Positions 27,137 through 37,014 of a stretch of DNA of 64,000 nt are shown one piece after another (the first letter of the stretch is position 1; each line of letters opens with the position of its first letter). The stretch is from Streptococcus oralis (GTDB lineage: Bacteria > Bacillota > Bacilli > Lactobacillales > Streptococcaceae). Where the stretch lies: NCBI RefSeq assembly GCF_003943415.1, contig NZ_RJPK01000004.1:62001-126000 (forward strand), read 5' to 3'. The notes beneath the pieces were generated by a model that ran no database searches, was not told the origin of the DNA, and was given only the letters and a program-made list of their open reading frames with translations. Position numbers and translations under genes: made by a program.

Positions 27137-29185
27137 TTATCCAATCACACTTCCGTTTGGTACGGATGGGTCAACTGTGAGAAGGGTTAGTTTACCATCA
27201 TATTCAGCTGAGAGAATCATCCCTTGGCTGACATATTTTTTCATCATCTTACGTGGCTTAAGGTTGGCAACGATTTGTACCTTCTTGCCGACCAATTCTT
27301 GTTCGTTTGGATAGTACTTAGCAATTCCTGAGAGGATTTGACGGTCTTCGCAATCACCAGCATCCAGACGGAATTGAAGCAACTTGTCAGAACCTTCCAC
27401 TTTAGACACTTCTTTGACTTCTGCGACACGGATTTCAACCTTGTCAAATTCTTCAAACTTGATTTCTTCCTTGTTTAGTTTGAGTTCGACTTCATCAGGA
27501 TTCCATTCTTTTTCGACTGCTGGTTTGTTGCCTTCCATTTGTTCCTTGATATAGGCGATTTCTTCTTCCATATCCAGACGTGGGAAGATTGGAGTTCCTT
27601 TGGCAACTACAGTTACACCAGATGGGAAGTCTGCTAGATTCAAGTTCTCAAGGCTAGAAACTTCTGCTAGACCAAGTTGGGTCAAGACTGCACGACTGGT
27701 TTCCATCATAAATGGCTCAATCAAGTGAGCGACAACGCGAAGGCTAGCTGCCAAGTGGCTCATAACACTTGCCAATTTGTCACGGAGAGCTTCATCCTTA
27801 GCAAAGACCCACGGAGCCGTCTCATCGATGTAACGGAGAGCTTCATCCTTAGCCAAGACCCATGGAGCAGTCTCATCGATGTATTTGTTGGTACGTGAGA
27901 TCAGAGTCCAGACTGCTTCAAGCGCACGTGGGTAATCCACTGCTTCCATGTTTGTATGGTAGTCAGCGATTGATTGTTCTGCTACGTCAGCAAGAGCTTT
28001 GTCAAACTCTGTTACACCCTCTACATAGGCTGGAATTTGTCCATCAAAATACTTGTTAATCATAGAAACCGTACGGTTGAGGAGGTTTCCAAGGTCATTT
28101 GCCAATTCATAGTTGATACGACCTACATAGTCCTCAGGAGTAAAGGTTCCGTCTGAACCAACTGGAAGGCTACGCATGAGGTAGTAACGAAGTGGATCGA
28201 GACCATAGCGTTCTACTAACATTTCAGGATAAACGACATTCCCTTTAGACTTAGACATCTTGCCATCTTTCATGACAAACCAACCGTGAGCAATCAAGCG
28301 GTCTGGCAATTTAACATCCAACATCATAAGAAGGATTGGCCAGTAGATAGAGTGGAAACGAAGAATATCTTTTCCAACCATGTGGAAAACTGTTCCATTC
28401 CAGAACTTGTCAAAGTTTCCATGCTCATCTTGACCGTAACCAAGAGCTGTCGCATAGTTAAGGAGAGCGTCAATCCAAACATAGACAACGTGTTTTGGAT
28501 TTGATGGGACTGGTACTCCCCATGTAAAGGTTGTACGAGAAACTGCCAAATCTTCCAAACCTGGCTCGATGAAGTTGCGAAGCATTTCATTAAGACGACC
28601 ATCTGGAGTGATGAAATCAGGGTGCGATTTGAAAAATTCAACCAAACGGTCTTGGTATTTGCTGAGACGAAGGAAGTAAGACTCTTCTGAAACCCATTCC
28701 ACTTCATGTCCTGATGGAGCGATACCGCCCGTCACATTTCCAGCTTCGTCACGGAAAACTTCTGCAAGCTGGCTTTCTGTAAAGAATTCTTCATCCGAGA
28801 CTGAATACCAGCCAGAGTATTCACCCAAGTAGATGTCACCTTGAGCAAGCAAGCGTTCAAATACTTGTGCTACTACTTTTTCATGGTAATCATCAGTTGT
28901 ACGGATGAATTTATCATATGAGATATCGAGCAATTGCCAGAGTTCTTTGACGCCAACTGCCATGCCATCAACATAAGCTTGTGGCGTAATGCCAGCTTCT
29001 TCCGCTTTCTGTTGGATCTTTTGACCATGCTCGTCAAGACCTGTCAGATAAAAGACATCGTAGCCCATGAGACGTTTGTAGCGAGCTAGGACGTCACAGG
29101 CGATGGTTGTATAGGCAGAACCGATATGAAGTTTACCAGATGGATAGTAAATCGGTGTTGTAATATAAAAATTCTTTTCAGACAT
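27137..29185 (-). CDS. metG: Methionyl-tRNA synthetase with a 17-residue internal duplication
   Basis: MetG charges tRNA-Met. The 682-residue protein has the HIGH-type motif HIGS (20-23), KMSKS (309-313), an anticodon-binding helical domain and a C-terminal tRNA-binding OB domain (about 580-682). The start ATG at 29183-29185 follows GGAAAGG. Compared with the roughly 665 residues I recall for pneumococcus it has an extra 17: residues 435-451 and 452-468 are near-identical repeats starting YIDETAPWV. This lies in the anticodon-binding domain. The frame stays open, so the enzyme is presumably functional. Confidence 0.96.
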   Translation of the reverse strand: MSEKNFYITTPIYYPSGKLHIGSAYTTIACDVLARYKRLMGYDVFYLTGLDEHGQKIQQKAEEAGITPQAYVDGMAVGVKELWQLLDISYDKFIRTTDDYHEKVVAQVFERLLAQGDIYLGEYSGWYSVSDEEFFTESQLAEVFRDEAGNVTGGIAPSGHEVEWVSEESYFLRLSKYQDRLVEFFKSHPDFITPDGRLNEMLRNFIEPGLEDLAVSRTTFTWGVPVPSNPKHVVYVWIDALLNYATALGYGQDEHGNFDKFWNGTVFHMVGKDILRFHSIYWPILLMMLDVKLPDRLIAHGWFVMKDGKMSKSKGNVVYPEMLVERYGLDPLRYYLMRSLPVGSDGTFTPEDYVGRINYELANDLGNLLNRTVSMINKYFDGQIPAYVEGVTEFDKALADVAEQSIADYHTNMEAVDYPRALEAVWTLISRTNKYIDETAPWVLAKDEALRYIDETAPWVFAKDEALRDKLASVMSHLAASLRVVAHLIEPFMMETSRAVLTQLGLAEVSSLENLNLADFPSGVTVVAKGTPIFPRLDMEEEIAYIKEQMEGNKPAVEKEWNPDEVELKLNKEEIKFEEFDKVEIRVAEVKEVSKVEGSDKLLQFRLDAGDCEDRQILSGIAKYYPNEQELVGKKVQIVANLKPRKMMKKYVSQGMILSAEYDGKLTLLTVDPSVPNGSVIG
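27783..27884. repeat. 51-bp tandem duplication inside metG
   Basis: Two adjacent 51-base units (27783-27833 and 27834-27884) differ at four positions. They encode the 17-residue repeat in the anticodon-binding domain of MetG. The in-frame length keeps the gene open. Confidence 0.9.
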
Positions 29186-29308
29186 AATTTTTCCTTTCCA
29201 GGCAAATGAAACCTGTTTTTCTAACACTTCATTATATCATATTTTCGGTGATTTTCGATAGGGAAATCCATACAAAAACAAGATAGACAAATGTCCATCT
29301 TGTCTATC

Positions 29309-30568
29309 TTATTCATAGCGAAGGGCTTCAATTGGATCAAGCTTAGACGCTTTATTGGCTGGTAAGACCCCAAAGATCATACCAACGCTAGCCGAAACAG
29401 CCAAGCTAAAGAGAGCAATCGGTAGCGAGACACCAATTTCTATTCCTTCCATCATATTTTTTAACAAAGCACCTGCTAGCGTGGTCAAGCCCGCTGCACT
29501 TACTAGGCCGATGACTCCACCTAGCAAGGTCAAGATCATGGACTCAATCAAAAACTGTACCAAGATATTAGCTCGTGTAGCTCCCAATGCTTTACGAAGA
29601 CCAATCTCTCGAGTACGCTCCGTTACAGAAACCAGCATGATATTCATAACTCCAGTCCCTCCCACAAAGAGAGAGATTCCTGCGATAGCACTAATAATAG
29701 CGGTCATAAAACCAAAGATTTGCTGAACCTCTGCAAAAGCGGCAGTTTCGTCCACAACCTGATATTCTCCCTGCTGTACTCCTGCAATTTCTGTCATCTT
29801 ACGTGCGAGTTCTGGCCCCAAAGTCGGAGTTAGACTCGTATCATTCACACGAAAGACAATATTAGAAATTTCCTCCACATTAAAATTAGCTGCTACAGAA
29901 GCATTGGTTGTAATCGGTAAGCCACCTACACCAAACATCTTAGCACTTTTAACAGCAGGACTAGAGTAAACACCAATCACGCGATAGCTATATCCATTGG
30001 CTGAAATAATTTGATTGAGTGCTGCCTGAGGCGAGTCAAAAAGACTTTTAGCGAGTTCTTCATCTAGCAAAATCACACTTGCAAAATCTCGGTAATCTTG
30101 TTCTCTCAGATCCCTACCTGCAATAATTTTATTTTCTACAGCAGACATATAAGTCATATTGCCACCTGTTAGACTTGCTCTCTCTACCTTTTTATCCTTA
30201 TAGGTCAAAGTAACATTTGTACTATTAGTCACATAATAGCCATCTACACCTTTTAGTTTGGCAGCTTCCTTAACCCACGATTCCTGTGTTTTAGGTGGTT
30301 CTACGTGAACATCTTCTTCTTTACCAGATAGTGTTAGTGCAGATTGCTTTTGTGTAAAGGAACCGTCCTTACTTTTAATTGGTGAGAAAAATACCTGAAT
30401 ATTTTTCTGAGATTTTGTCATATTTTTATTGACCTGACGAGACATAGAGTCCCCTAAAGCCATGATGACAACTACTGAAGAGACTCCGATGATAATACCA
30501 ATCATGGTCAAAAAGGAGCGCATCTTGTGTGCCATAATAGATGAAAAGGCAAATTTCAGATTTTGCAT
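29309..30568 (-). CDS. MacB-type ABC transporter permease
   Basis: The 419-residue protein has one N-terminal membrane segment (about 20-40), a large extracytoplasmic domain (about 45-280) and three C-terminal segments with the FtsX fold. The motif VTERTREIGLRKALGA marks the MacB/LolC class. It matches the permease of the pneumococcal MacAB-like pump (Spr0693-0695), implicated in export of antimicrobial peptides or macrolides. The ATG at 30566-30568 lies one base past the ATPase stop; MacB in Gram-negatives fuses the two parts. Confidence 0.9.
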   Translation of the reverse strand: MQNLKFAFSSIMAHKMRSFLTMIGIIIGVSSVVVIMALGDSMSRQVNKNMTKSQKNIQVFFSPIKSKDGSFTQKQSALTLSGKEEDVHVEPPKTQESWVKEAAKLKGVDGYYVTNSTNVTLTYKDKKVERASLTGGNMTYMSAVENKIIAGRDLREQDYRDFASVILLDEELAKSLFDSPQAALNQIISANGYSYRVIGVYSSPAVKSAKMFGVGGLPITTNASVAANFNVEEISNIVFRVNDTSLTPTLGPELARKMTEIAGVQQGEYQVVDETAAFAEVQQIFGFMTAIISAIAGISLFVGGTGVMNIMLVSVTERTREIGLRKALGATRANILVQFLIESMILTLLGGVIGLVSAAGLTTLAGALLKNMMEGIEIGVSLPIALFSLAVSASVGMIFGVLPANKASKLDPIEALRYE

Positions 30569-30569
30569 C

Positions 30570-31271
30570 TTAGTTCTCCTTTCCTTCCAAACGAGCGCTA
30601 TCAGATGAAATAACTCCATCACGGATTACAATCTGGCGTTTTGCATAGGCTGCAATTTCGGGCTCGTGCGTTACCATAATAATAGTCTTGCCTTCTTCAT
30701 TTAACTCAACCAAGAGTTCCATGATTTGACTTCCTGTTTTCGTATCCAAGGCACCTGTCGGTTCATCAGCTAGGATGATTGAGGGATCGTTAACAAGAGC
30801 ACGCGCAATGGCCACCCGTTGTTTTTGACCGCCAGACAACTCCGAAGGAAGGTGATGAATACGATCAGTCAACTCTACTTTACTCAGATATTCCTCTGCT
30901 AACTTGCGACGTTGGGCAGCTGGAACTCCTGCATAAATCAAGGGCAACTCAACATTTTGAACAGCATCCATCTTTGACAAAAGAAAGAACTGTTGAAAGA
31001 CAAAACCAATTTGTTGGTTACGTACCTGTGCCAACTGCTTTTCACCTAGACGGGCCACTTCTTGACATTCTAGATAATATTCGCCGCTAGTTGGGGTGTC
31101 CAGCATTCCGATGGTATTCATCAGAGTAGATTTACCCGAACCAGATGGTCCCATAATGGCAACAAATTCACCTTCGCCAATCTCCAAATTAATATTTTTC
31201 AAGACCTGCAGTTCCTGTTCACCATTTCGATAGCTCCGGCAGATGTTTTTTAGACTAATTAGTTGTTTCAT
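30570..31271 (-). CDS. MacB-type ABC transporter ATPase
   Basis: A 233-residue ABC ATPase with Walker [10 protein letters not shown] (about 40-48), signature LSGGQKQR (about 142-149) and Walker B ILADEP. The sequence is of the LolD/MacB class. It overlaps the membrane fusion gene by 17 bases and is followed at one base by the permease. Its stop and the permease start form a coupled pair. It powers the tripartite-like pump in a cell without an outer membrane. Confidence 0.93.
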   Translation of the reverse strand: MKQLISLKNICRSYRNGEQELQVLKNINLEIGEGEFVAIMGPSGSGKSTLMNTIGMLDTPTSGEYYLECQEVARLGEKQLAQVRNQQIGFVFQQFFLLSKMDAVQNVELPLIYAGVPAAQRRKLAEEYLSKVELTDRIHHLPSELSGGQKQRVAIARALVNDPSIILADEPTGALDTKTGSQIMELLVELNEEGKTIIMVTHEPEIAAYAKRQIVIRDGVISSDSARLEGKEN

Positions 31272-32409
31272 CAGCCTTCACCTCTTTTCCTTCTTCCAAG
31301 GAAGTCGTTGGATTACTGATGACTTTGGTTCCGTCTGTCAAACCAGATGTGATCTCTTGGTTTTCTGCGTCAGCATTTCCTAAGCTAACTTCAACCTTCT
31401 TAGCCTTATTCTCTTCGTCAACAACCCAAACGTAGTTTTTCCCGTCTTCAGTAATGACACTGGTTAAGGGTACGAGGATTGATTTCTTGTCACTTTTAAC
31501 CTCAACACTAACGGTAAAACCTGGTTTTAAATCACCAATCTCACTCGTTACTTCAATCGTATAAGGATATTTAGAACCAGTATTCCCCCCAGTTATAGCA
31601 TTCGTTCCTTCTCCACTATTTTTAGGGTAAGCTGAAATAAAGCTGATCTTCCCTGTCCAAGTTTTATCTTGGTAAACCTTGGAAGAAAAGGTCACTTCTT
31701 GGCCAACAGAAAGGTTGGCAAGATTGTACTCGGAAAGTTCTCCCTTGACTTGTAGATTGTCGTTACTTACTACATGAACCATCACTTGATTTGCAGCAGT
31801 TGTGGACTTCGATACATTGCGATTAACTTCTACAACTGTACCTTCTAGCGTACTCAAAACCTTTGTTGCGTCCAATTGGGCCTGCGCCTTTTTAAGTTGC
31901 GCCTCTGCATCAGCACGACTATCACGAGCATCACTAATCTGAGAATCTATGGAAGAGACAGAAGAACCCTGCGTTCCATCATCATATTCTTCCGAATCAG
32001 CTAGAGTGTTGTTTCGTGATTCCTTCAAGTCATTGATACGACGATCAGCCTTGGCTATGGCACGGTTAGCTGCATCATAAGCAGACTGCGCTTCTGTGCT
32101 GTTGTATTTTACGAGTGCTTGTCCTTTGTCAACCTTATCTCCAACAGAAACCAAGATTTCATCCACCTCACCCTTACTTGCATCCAAATAAACATATTGT
32201 TCATTTTTTGCGGTGACAGTACCAGATAAAAGAACAGAGGAGGCAACTGTTCCTTCCTTTGCGACTACGAGATGCGAAGTGTCATCCTTACTGGCAGCCT
32301 GAGAGGGCTGTCTAAATAGCAAAATACCCACTGCACTGATTATAATAATACTTGCAGCACCAATAGCTGTGTATAGTTGCCATTTTTTAGTTTTCTTATT
32401 CCCCTTCAT
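31255..32409 (-). CDS. Membrane fusion (MacA-like) efflux protein
   Basis: The 384-residue protein has an N-terminal membrane anchor (about 11-29), then a lipoyl half-motif, a coiled-coil hairpin (about 115-180, rich in Ala, Asp and Lys), the second lipoyl half and beta-barrel domains. This is the periplasmic-adaptor fold, used in Gram-positives to link the permease to the envelope. I start it at the ATG 32407-32409, with AGGAG seven bases upstream; a GTG lies one codon earlier. It is first in the operon. Confidence 0.9.
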   Translation of the reverse strand: MKGNKKTKKWQLYTAIGAASIIIISAVGILLFRQPSQAASKDDTSHLVVAKEGTVASSVLLSGTVTAKNEQYVYLDASKGEVDEILVSVGDKVDKGQALVKYNSTEAQSAYDAANRAIAKADRRINDLKESRNNTLADSEEYDDGTQGSSVSSIDSQISDARDSRADAEAQLKKAQAQLDATKVLSTLEGTVVEVNRNVSKSTTAANQVMVHVVSNDNLQVKGELSEYNLANLSVGQEVTFSSKVYQDKTWTGKISFISAYPKNSGEGTNAITGGNTGSKYPYTIEVTSEIGDLKPGFTVSVEVKSDKKSILVPLTSVITEDGKNYVWVVDEENKAKKVEVSLGNADAENQEITSGLTDGTKVISNPTTSLEEGKEVKADETTN

Positions 32410-32444
32410 CACAAAACTCCTATTTTATTTTCAATACAAAGACT

Positions 32445-32523
32445 ATTATAGCAAATTTACCTACTCTAAACAATGATTGTTCAGAGAGAAAAGAGAACAA
32501 TTCAGGAAACATGCTTTGTTTCC
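32445..32523 (-). promoter_or_regulatory. Promoter with overlapping palindrome for the MacAB-like operon
   Basis: On the minus strand TTGTTT (32468-32473) and TATAAT (32445-32450) are spaced by 17. The -35 lies inside an inverted repeat (32464-32486; arms CTCT-AACAA and TTGTT-AGAG around TGA, one mismatch). A second hairpin, GGAAAC/GTTTCC (32505-32523), is upstream. A repressor or two-component regulator could bind. The remaining DNA up to gor (to 32676) shows no gene. Confidence 0.6.
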
Positions 32524-32676
32524 ATTTGATTTATGCGAAATTGTACTAGTAACATCATACACCTTATTTCTATATTTAGCAAGTGATTTCTGCTATTTCT
32601 TTAGGGCGTAGCAGATTTTTGCATTCAAAAAATAAAAACGATAGAATATGACTATCAAAACTATAAGGAGTTTTCC

Positions 32677-34023
32677 ATGAGAGAATATGATATCATTGCC
32701 ATCGGTGGAGGGAGTGGCGGTATCGCCACTATGAACCGAGCTGGTGAACACGGCGCTAAAGCAGCTGTTATCGAAGAGAAAAAATTAGGCGGAACTTGTG
32801 TCAACGTTGGCTGTGTTCCTAAGAAAATCATGTGGTATGGAGCGCAAATCGCTGAAAGCTTCCACCACTACGGTCCTGACTACGGTTTTACGAGTTCAGA
32901 TGTGCAATTTGATTTTGCAAAACTTCGCCAAAACCGTGAAGCCTACATCGACCGTGCTCGCTCATCTTATGATGGAAGTTTCAAACGCAACGGGGTTGAT
33001 TTGATTGAAGGGCGTGCTCATTTTGTTGATTCCCACACCGTCAGCGTCAATGGTGAATTGATTCGTGCCAAGCATATCGTTATTGCGACTGGCGCTCGTC
33101 CAAGCATCCCAACTATTCCTGGAGCTGAACTCGGTGGTAGCTCAGACGATGTCTTTGCTTGGGAGCAACTTCCTGAATCCGTTGCGATTCTTGGAGCTGG
33201 TTATATCGCTGTTGAATTAGCAGGTGTTCTCCACGCACTAGGAGTAAAAACGGATTTGTTTGTGCGTCGCGATCGTCCCTTGCGCACTTTTGACAACTAC
33301 ATCGTTGAAGGTCTTGTCAATGAAATGGAAAAAACAGGCATACCTTTGCACACGCATAAGGTACCCGTCAAGCTCGAAGAAACGGAGCAAGGCATTACGA
33401 TTCATTTCGAAGACGGTTCTAGTCACACCGCTAGCCAAGTTATCTGGGCTACCGGCCGCCGTCCAAATGTAGACGGTCTTGAGTTAGAAAAGGCTGGCGT
33501 TACACTCAACCAACGTGGATTTATCCAAGTGGATGAGTATCAAAATACAGTTGTAGATGGTATCTACGCCCTTGGAGATGTTACTGGTGAGAAAGAACTG
33601 ACCCCAGTGGCCATCAAGGCAGGACGTACCCTATCTGAACGCCTCTTCAACGGGAAAACAAATGCCAAGATGGACTACACGACTATCCCTACTGTAGTCT
33701 TCTCCCACCCAGCAATCGGAACTGTTGGTTTGACCGAGGAGCAAGCTATCAAAGAATACGGCCAAGATAACATCAAAGTCTACAAGTCAAGTTTTGCATC
33801 CATGTACTCTGCTGTTACAAGCCATCGTCAAGAATCTCGCTTCAAACTTATCACCGCCGGTGCTGACGAAAAAGTTGTTGGTCTTCACGGACTTGGTTAC
33901 GGAGTGGATGAGATGATTCAAGGATTCGCTGTTGCCATCAAGATGGGGGCTACCAAGGCGGACTTTGATGCTACAGTAGCTATCCACCCAACCGCTTCAG
34001 AAGAATTTGTAACCATGCGCTAA
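32677..34023 (+). CDS. gor: Glutathione-disulfide reductase
   Basis: Gor keeps imported glutathione reduced with NADPH and FAD. The 448-residue protein has the FAD Rossmann motif GGGSGGIA (10-17), the redox pair C41/C46 in [13 protein letters not shown], the NADPH fold [11 protein letters not shown] and a C-terminal HPTASEE dimer motif carrying the catalytic His. AAGGAG precedes the ATG. Streptococci take up rather than make glutathione. The gene is monocistronic with its own terminator. Confidence 0.95.
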   Translation: MREYDIIAIGGGSGGIATMNRAGEHGAKAAVIEEKKLGGTCVNVGCVPKKIMWYGAQIAESFHHYGPDYGFTSSDVQFDFAKLRQNREAYIDRARSSYDGSFKRNGVDLIEGRAHFVDSHTVSVNGELIRAKHIVIATGARPSIPTIPGAELGGSSDDVFAWEQLPESVAILGAGYIAVELAGVLHALGVKTDLFVRRDRPLRTFDNYIVEGLVNEMEKTGIPLHTHKVPVKLEETEQGITIHFEDGSSHTASQVIWATGRRPNVDGLELEKAGVTLNQRGFIQVDEYQNTVVDGIYALGDVTGEKELTPVAIKAGRTLSERLFNGKTNAKMDYTTIPTVVFSHPAIGTVGLTEEQAIKEYGQDNIKVYKSSFASMYSAVTSHRQESRFKLITAGADEKVVGLHGLGYGVDEMIQGFAVAIKMGATKADFDATVAIHPTASEEFVTMR

Positions 34024-34031
34024 TTATCGCA

Positions 34032-34055
34032 AGAGACCCCATGTGGTCTCTTTTT
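34032..34055 (+). terminator. Rho-independent terminator after gor
   Basis: AGAGACC pairs with GGTCTCT around CCATGT, followed by TTTT. Confidence 0.85.
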
Positions 34056-34105
34056 ACTTGCAAAATCGGCTGTTACAAAATTGTTATCTGTGTTTTAAAA
34101 ATAGG

Positions 34106-34133
34106 TTGACTTTTGTTCCTGAATCAGTATAAT
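34106..34133 (+). promoter_or_regulatory. Promoter of bioY
   Basis: TTGACT at 34106-34111 and TATAAT at 34128-34133 are spaced by 16 bases, about 33 bases before the bioY TTG start. Confidence 0.75.
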
Positions 34134-34166
34134 AGTTACTATGATTTTGAAAAGAGGTTAACAGTT

Positions 34167-34703
34167 TTGAAAAAAGCTCATATCTATGCTATCCCTGCTA
34201 TCGGTGCTGCTCTCATCGCCGTATTGGCACAAATCAGTCTCCCTATCGGTCCTGTACCTTTCACTCTGCAAAACTTTGCGATCGGTCTGATTGCAACTGT
34301 TTTTAAACCTAGGGAAGCCGTTCTATCTGTAGCTCTCTATCTCCTGCTGGGTGCCATTGGTTTACCAGTCTTTGCAGGGGGTGGTGCGGGATTTCACGTT
34401 TTAGTCGGTCCAAGTGCAGGCTATCTCTGGTTCGATCTTGTCTATGCAGGACTTACATCTTATCTCATCCATCAAAATAGTGGCTATATTCGCATTTTCC
34501 TAGCCAACCTCTTGGGTGATTCCCTCGTCTTTGTCGGAGGTATGCTCAGCCTCCACTTCCTTGCTGGTATGGCACTTGACAAAGCACTTGCTGTCGGTGT
34601 CCTTCCCTTTATCCTCCCTGACCTTGGTAAGATCATTACGATTAGCTTCATTGGTCGCCTACTATTACAACGACTTAGGGGACAAGCATACTTCTCAATT
34701 TAA
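34167..34703 (+). CDS. bioY: Biotin transporter BioY (S component)
   Basis: BioY is the substrate-binding membrane part of an ECF biotin importer. The 178-residue protein has six hydrophobic segments and the family features ISLPIGPVPFTLQNFA near the N-terminus and a Gly-rich LPVFAGGGAGF. I start it at TTG 34167-34169, with AGAGGT eight bases upstream. A longer frame begins inside the promoter, before the likely transcription start, so it is not credible. EcfA and EcfT are not encoded nearby. Confidence 0.93.
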   Translation: MKKAHIYAIPAIGAALIAVLAQISLPIGPVPFTLQNFAIGLIATVFKPREAVLSVALYLLLGAIGLPVFAGGGAGFHVLVGPSAGYLWFDLVYAGLTSYLIHQNSGYIRIFLANLLGDSLVFVGGMLSLHFLAGMALDKALAVGVLPFILPDLGKIITISFIGRLLLQRLRGQAYFSI

Positions 34704-34706
34704 CCC

Positions 34707-34743
34707 AAAAAGGATACTGAGTCAAAAACTCAATATCCTTTTA
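34707..34743 (+). terminator. Bidirectional terminator between bioY and the ydbC-like gene
   Basis: AAAAGGATA pairs with TATCCTTTT, with an inner GAGT/ACTC stem. It covers the end of both convergent genes. Confidence 0.8.
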
Positions 34744-34959
34744 TTGATTTCCTTTAAAGGCATCTACCATTACCTGAAATTCTTCATTGGAAAGCGTGAT
34801 TCCTTTGCCCATTTTGGTATGGTCAGGGCTCCAAGTCCGAATATCAAACTTTGCTGGTGCTCCATTAAAGCTAACGCGATTTAGTTCTTTTGTCCATCCT
34901 TTGTCATTTTCAGACAAGGTGAGTAAGTGTTCTTCTATTTCAAATGTAAATTCTGCCAT
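34741..34959 (-). CDS. YdbC-like PC4-fold single-stranded-DNA-binding protein
   Basis: This 72-residue protein matches the YdbC family, a bacterial version of the PC4/p15 coactivator fold, starting MAEFTFEIEEHLLTLSE. It has NRVSFNGAPAKFDIRTWSPDHTK-type strands (residues 27-49) and a C-terminal helix. The Lactococcus homologue binds single-stranded DNA; its role in the cell is unclear. AAGGAG precedes the ATG. It is convergent with bioY and divergent from the small protein gene at 35062. Confidence 0.85.
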   Translation of the reverse strand: MAEFTFEIEEHLLTLSENDKGWTKELNRVSFNGAPAKFDIRTWSPDHTKMGKGITLSNEEFQVMVDAFKGNQ

Positions 34960-35061
34960 TTTAACTCCTTTATGTGATATGCTTTCTATAGTCTATTCGT
35001 AAAATCTTGTAGATTTTACGAAAATTTTATATAATATGGTTATATAAGAGGGGAGAAGCCT

Positions 35062-35382
35062 ATGAGATATACATTCAAGCATGTCTTAGATAAGATACAA
35101 GACTTTCTCAGTGGACAGGATGAACGAGATTATTCTGAAAACGACTCCCTCATTGCTACAATTGAACAAGCCATCCAGAAAAAAACTGCTATTCATGTCA
35201 TACTTGCTGAGACAAGTTTTACGGGTGATATTGTCAAACACGATGCTAATCGCAACCAAATCATCGTCAAGAATTTTTCAAAAAACGTAACTCGAATCAT
35301 TCGTATCAGTGACATTAAGCGACTTCGTTTCGTTCCCTCAACTGTACAAAAAGCTCAGAAAAGTCTATTTAAGAAAGAGTGA
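35062..35382 (+). CDS. Small protein of unknown function
   Basis: A 106-residue soluble protein. The first half is helical and charged. The second half (about 50-90) looks like a small beta-barrel (FTGDIVKHDANRNQIIVKN, then RIIRISDIKRLRFV), a pattern also seen in YolD-like or Sm-like folds; that link is speculative. GGGGAGA precedes the ATG. The gene stands alone between ydbC and the ATP-cone gene and ends in a bidirectional terminator. I cannot assign a function. Confidence 0.7.
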   Translation: MRYTFKHVLDKIQDFLSGQDERDYSENDSLIATIEQAIQKKTAIHVILAETSFTGDIVKHDANRNQIIVKNFSKNVTRIIRISDIKRLRFVPSTVQKAQKSLFKKE

Positions 35383-35406
35383 GATGTTTTCATCCCACTC
35401 TTTTTC
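35374..35406 (+). terminator. Bidirectional terminator
   Basis: AAGAGTGAGATG pairs with CATCCCACTCTT (one mismatch) around TTTT, followed by T and preceded by A residues. It ends the small protein gene and the convergent ATP-cone gene. Confidence 0.85.
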
Positions 35407-35745
35407 TTAACGAATTTGTTCAAAATGTAGGTGAACTGCGATGTGATCACCGTAACCACTTCTCTCCAAATCACGTTGCAAGCGATAAGAAATGTAGTGT
35501 TCTGCGATGGTGATATATCCTGCCCCCAACAAACGATTTTCAACCATTGATTGGATCATGCTAATAGTTGCACGTTCCACTTTTGCTTCTTCCAAGTCCA
35601 AGACTACTTTTTTAGTGACTTGAGCTAGGTTTTGACGTAGATCATCTGTCAAAACATAAACTGTCTGAGCTGCTTTTAGGACAGCTTGGTAAATTTTATC
35701 TGGATCAAAGTCTGCAACTTCTCCGTTACGTTTGATTACTTGCAT
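35407..35745 (-). CDS. Stand-alone ATP-cone domain protein
   Basis: The 112-residue protein starts MQVIKRNGEVADFDPDKIY, the typical start of an ATP-cone domain (as at the N-terminus of ribonucleotide reductases and in NrdR). It has nothing else: no zinc ribbon as in NrdR and no reductase domain. ATP cones bind ATP/dATP as allosteric sensors. It follows trmD after 11 bases and is likely co-transcribed with rimM-trmD. Its partner is unknown. Confidence 0.85.
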   Translation of the reverse strand: MQVIKRNGEVADFDPDKIYQAVLKAAQTVYVLTDDLRQNLAQVTKKVVLDLEEAKVERATISMIQSMVENRLLGAGYITIAEHYISYRLQRDLERSGYGDHIAVHLHFEQIR

Positions 35746-35756
35746 AAGGTTCTCCT

Positions 35757-36476
35757 TTATTCTTTGTTTTCTTTGATTTCAGCCAACATTTTTTCTTCTT
35801 CTGCTGTTAGTTGATAGTTTTCTAGCAAATCTGGTCTGCGCTCGTAGGTTTTCTTTAAGCTCTCATAAAGTCGCCACTGACGAATCTTCTCATGGTGCCC
35901 ACTCATAAGCACATCTGGAACCACCATGCCTCGATAGTCATAAGGACGTGTGTATTGGGGATATTCGAGCAATCCCGAAGAAAAACTATCGTCCTTGTGA
36001 CTAGACTCCTTGCTAATTACTTCCGGAATCAAGCGAACAGTCGCATCAATCATAGTCATAGCCGCCAATTCACCACCAGTCAAGACATAGTCTCCTAGAG
36101 AAATCTCATCGGTTACCAAGGTCTTGATGCGCTCGTCATATCCTTCGTAGTGACCGCAGATAAAGATTAGTTCCTCTTCCTGAGCCAAATCTTCAGCGTA
36201 AGCCTGATCGAACTGTTTCCCAGCAGGATCAAGAAGGATGACACGGGGTTTTTTCTTCTCAATGGCATCAAAGGCATCAAAAATGGGTTGAGCGCGGAGC
36301 AACATTCCCTGACCGCCTCCGTAGGGCTCATCGTCGACATGACGGGCCTTTTCAGCATATTCTCGAAAATTATGATACTGGATATCCAAGAGCCCTTTTT
36401 CTCGAGCCTTTCCAACAATCGAGTGTTCCAGCGGAGAAAACATCTCTGGAAAGAGGGTTAAAATATCAATCTTCAT
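35757..36476 (-). CDS. trmD: tRNA (guanine-N1)-methyltransferase
   Basis: TrmD makes m1G37 in tRNAs, which prevents +1 frameshifts. The 239-residue protein has the SPOUT knot motifs [10 protein letters not shown] (about 115-124) and [14 protein letters not shown] (about 134-147). It overlaps rimM by 11 bases, the usual order. In many Firmicutes rpsP-rimM-trmD form one operon; here rpsP-khpA are 3.5 kb upstream with accessory genes between. Confidence 0.96.
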   Translation of the reverse strand: MKIDILTLFPEMFSPLEHSIVGKAREKGLLDIQYHNFREYAEKARHVDDEPYGGGQGMLLRAQPIFDAFDAIEKKKPRVILLDPAGKQFDQAYAEDLAQEEELIFICGHYEGYDERIKTLVTDEISLGDYVLTGGELAAMTMIDATVRLIPEVISKESSHKDDSFSSGLLEYPQYTRPYDYRGMVVPDVLMSGHHEKIRQWRLYESLKKTYERRPDLLENYQLTAEEEKMLAEIKENKE

Positions 36477-36984
36477 CGTCTAATCCTTCTAAGATATCCA
36501 CATCAACCCGTTTGTTTGGAATATCAACATTGAGAACTACTGGCGGAATGTAAGGTAAAAGCAAATCTCGCTTACCTTTTCGTTTGACCACCCAGACATC
36601 ATTGGCTCCTGGTTGTAAGATTTCCTTTATGGTTCCAATCAAGTTATCTCCCTCGTAAACATCCAAACCGATAATCTCGTGATAATAGAATTCACCATCA
36701 TCTAAGTCATTTAGGTCTTCCTCAGCGACCTTGAGATTATAACCCTTGTACTTTTCAATCGCATTGATATGGTACATGTCTTTGAATTTGATAATGTCAA
36801 AATTCTTATGCTTACGGTGGCTAGCAATGGTCACTGTTTGAACAAACTGATCTTTTTCATCAAATAAAGCCAGTTCTGCCCCTTTTTTAAAACGTTCTTC
36901 AGCAAAATCCGTCACAGACAAGACTCGCATCTCACCCTGCAAACCCTGCGTATTGACGATTTTCCCAACATTAAAGTAGTTCAT
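36466..36984 (-). CDS. rimM: 16S rRNA processing protein RimM
   Basis: RimM binds ribosomal protein S19 and helps mature the 30S head. The 172-residue protein has the N-terminal barrel ([18 protein letters not shown]) and the PRC-barrel with [15 protein letters not shown], and ends [14 protein letters not shown]...LEGLDDED. It starts at 36984 and overlaps trmD. A 30-base gap separates it from the hydrolase gene upstream. Confidence 0.96.
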   Translation of the reverse strand: MNYFNVGKIVNTQGLQGEMRVLSVTDFAEERFKKGAELALFDEKDQFVQTVTIASHRKHKNFDIIKFKDMYHINAIEKYKGYNLKVAEEDLNDLDDGEFYYHEIIGLDVYEGDNLIGTIKEILQPGANDVWVVKRKGKRDLLLPYIPPVVLNVDIPNKRVDVDILEGLDDED

Positions 36985-37014
36985 CTTGTCTCCTGTACTC
37001 TCCTTCTTTCCATC

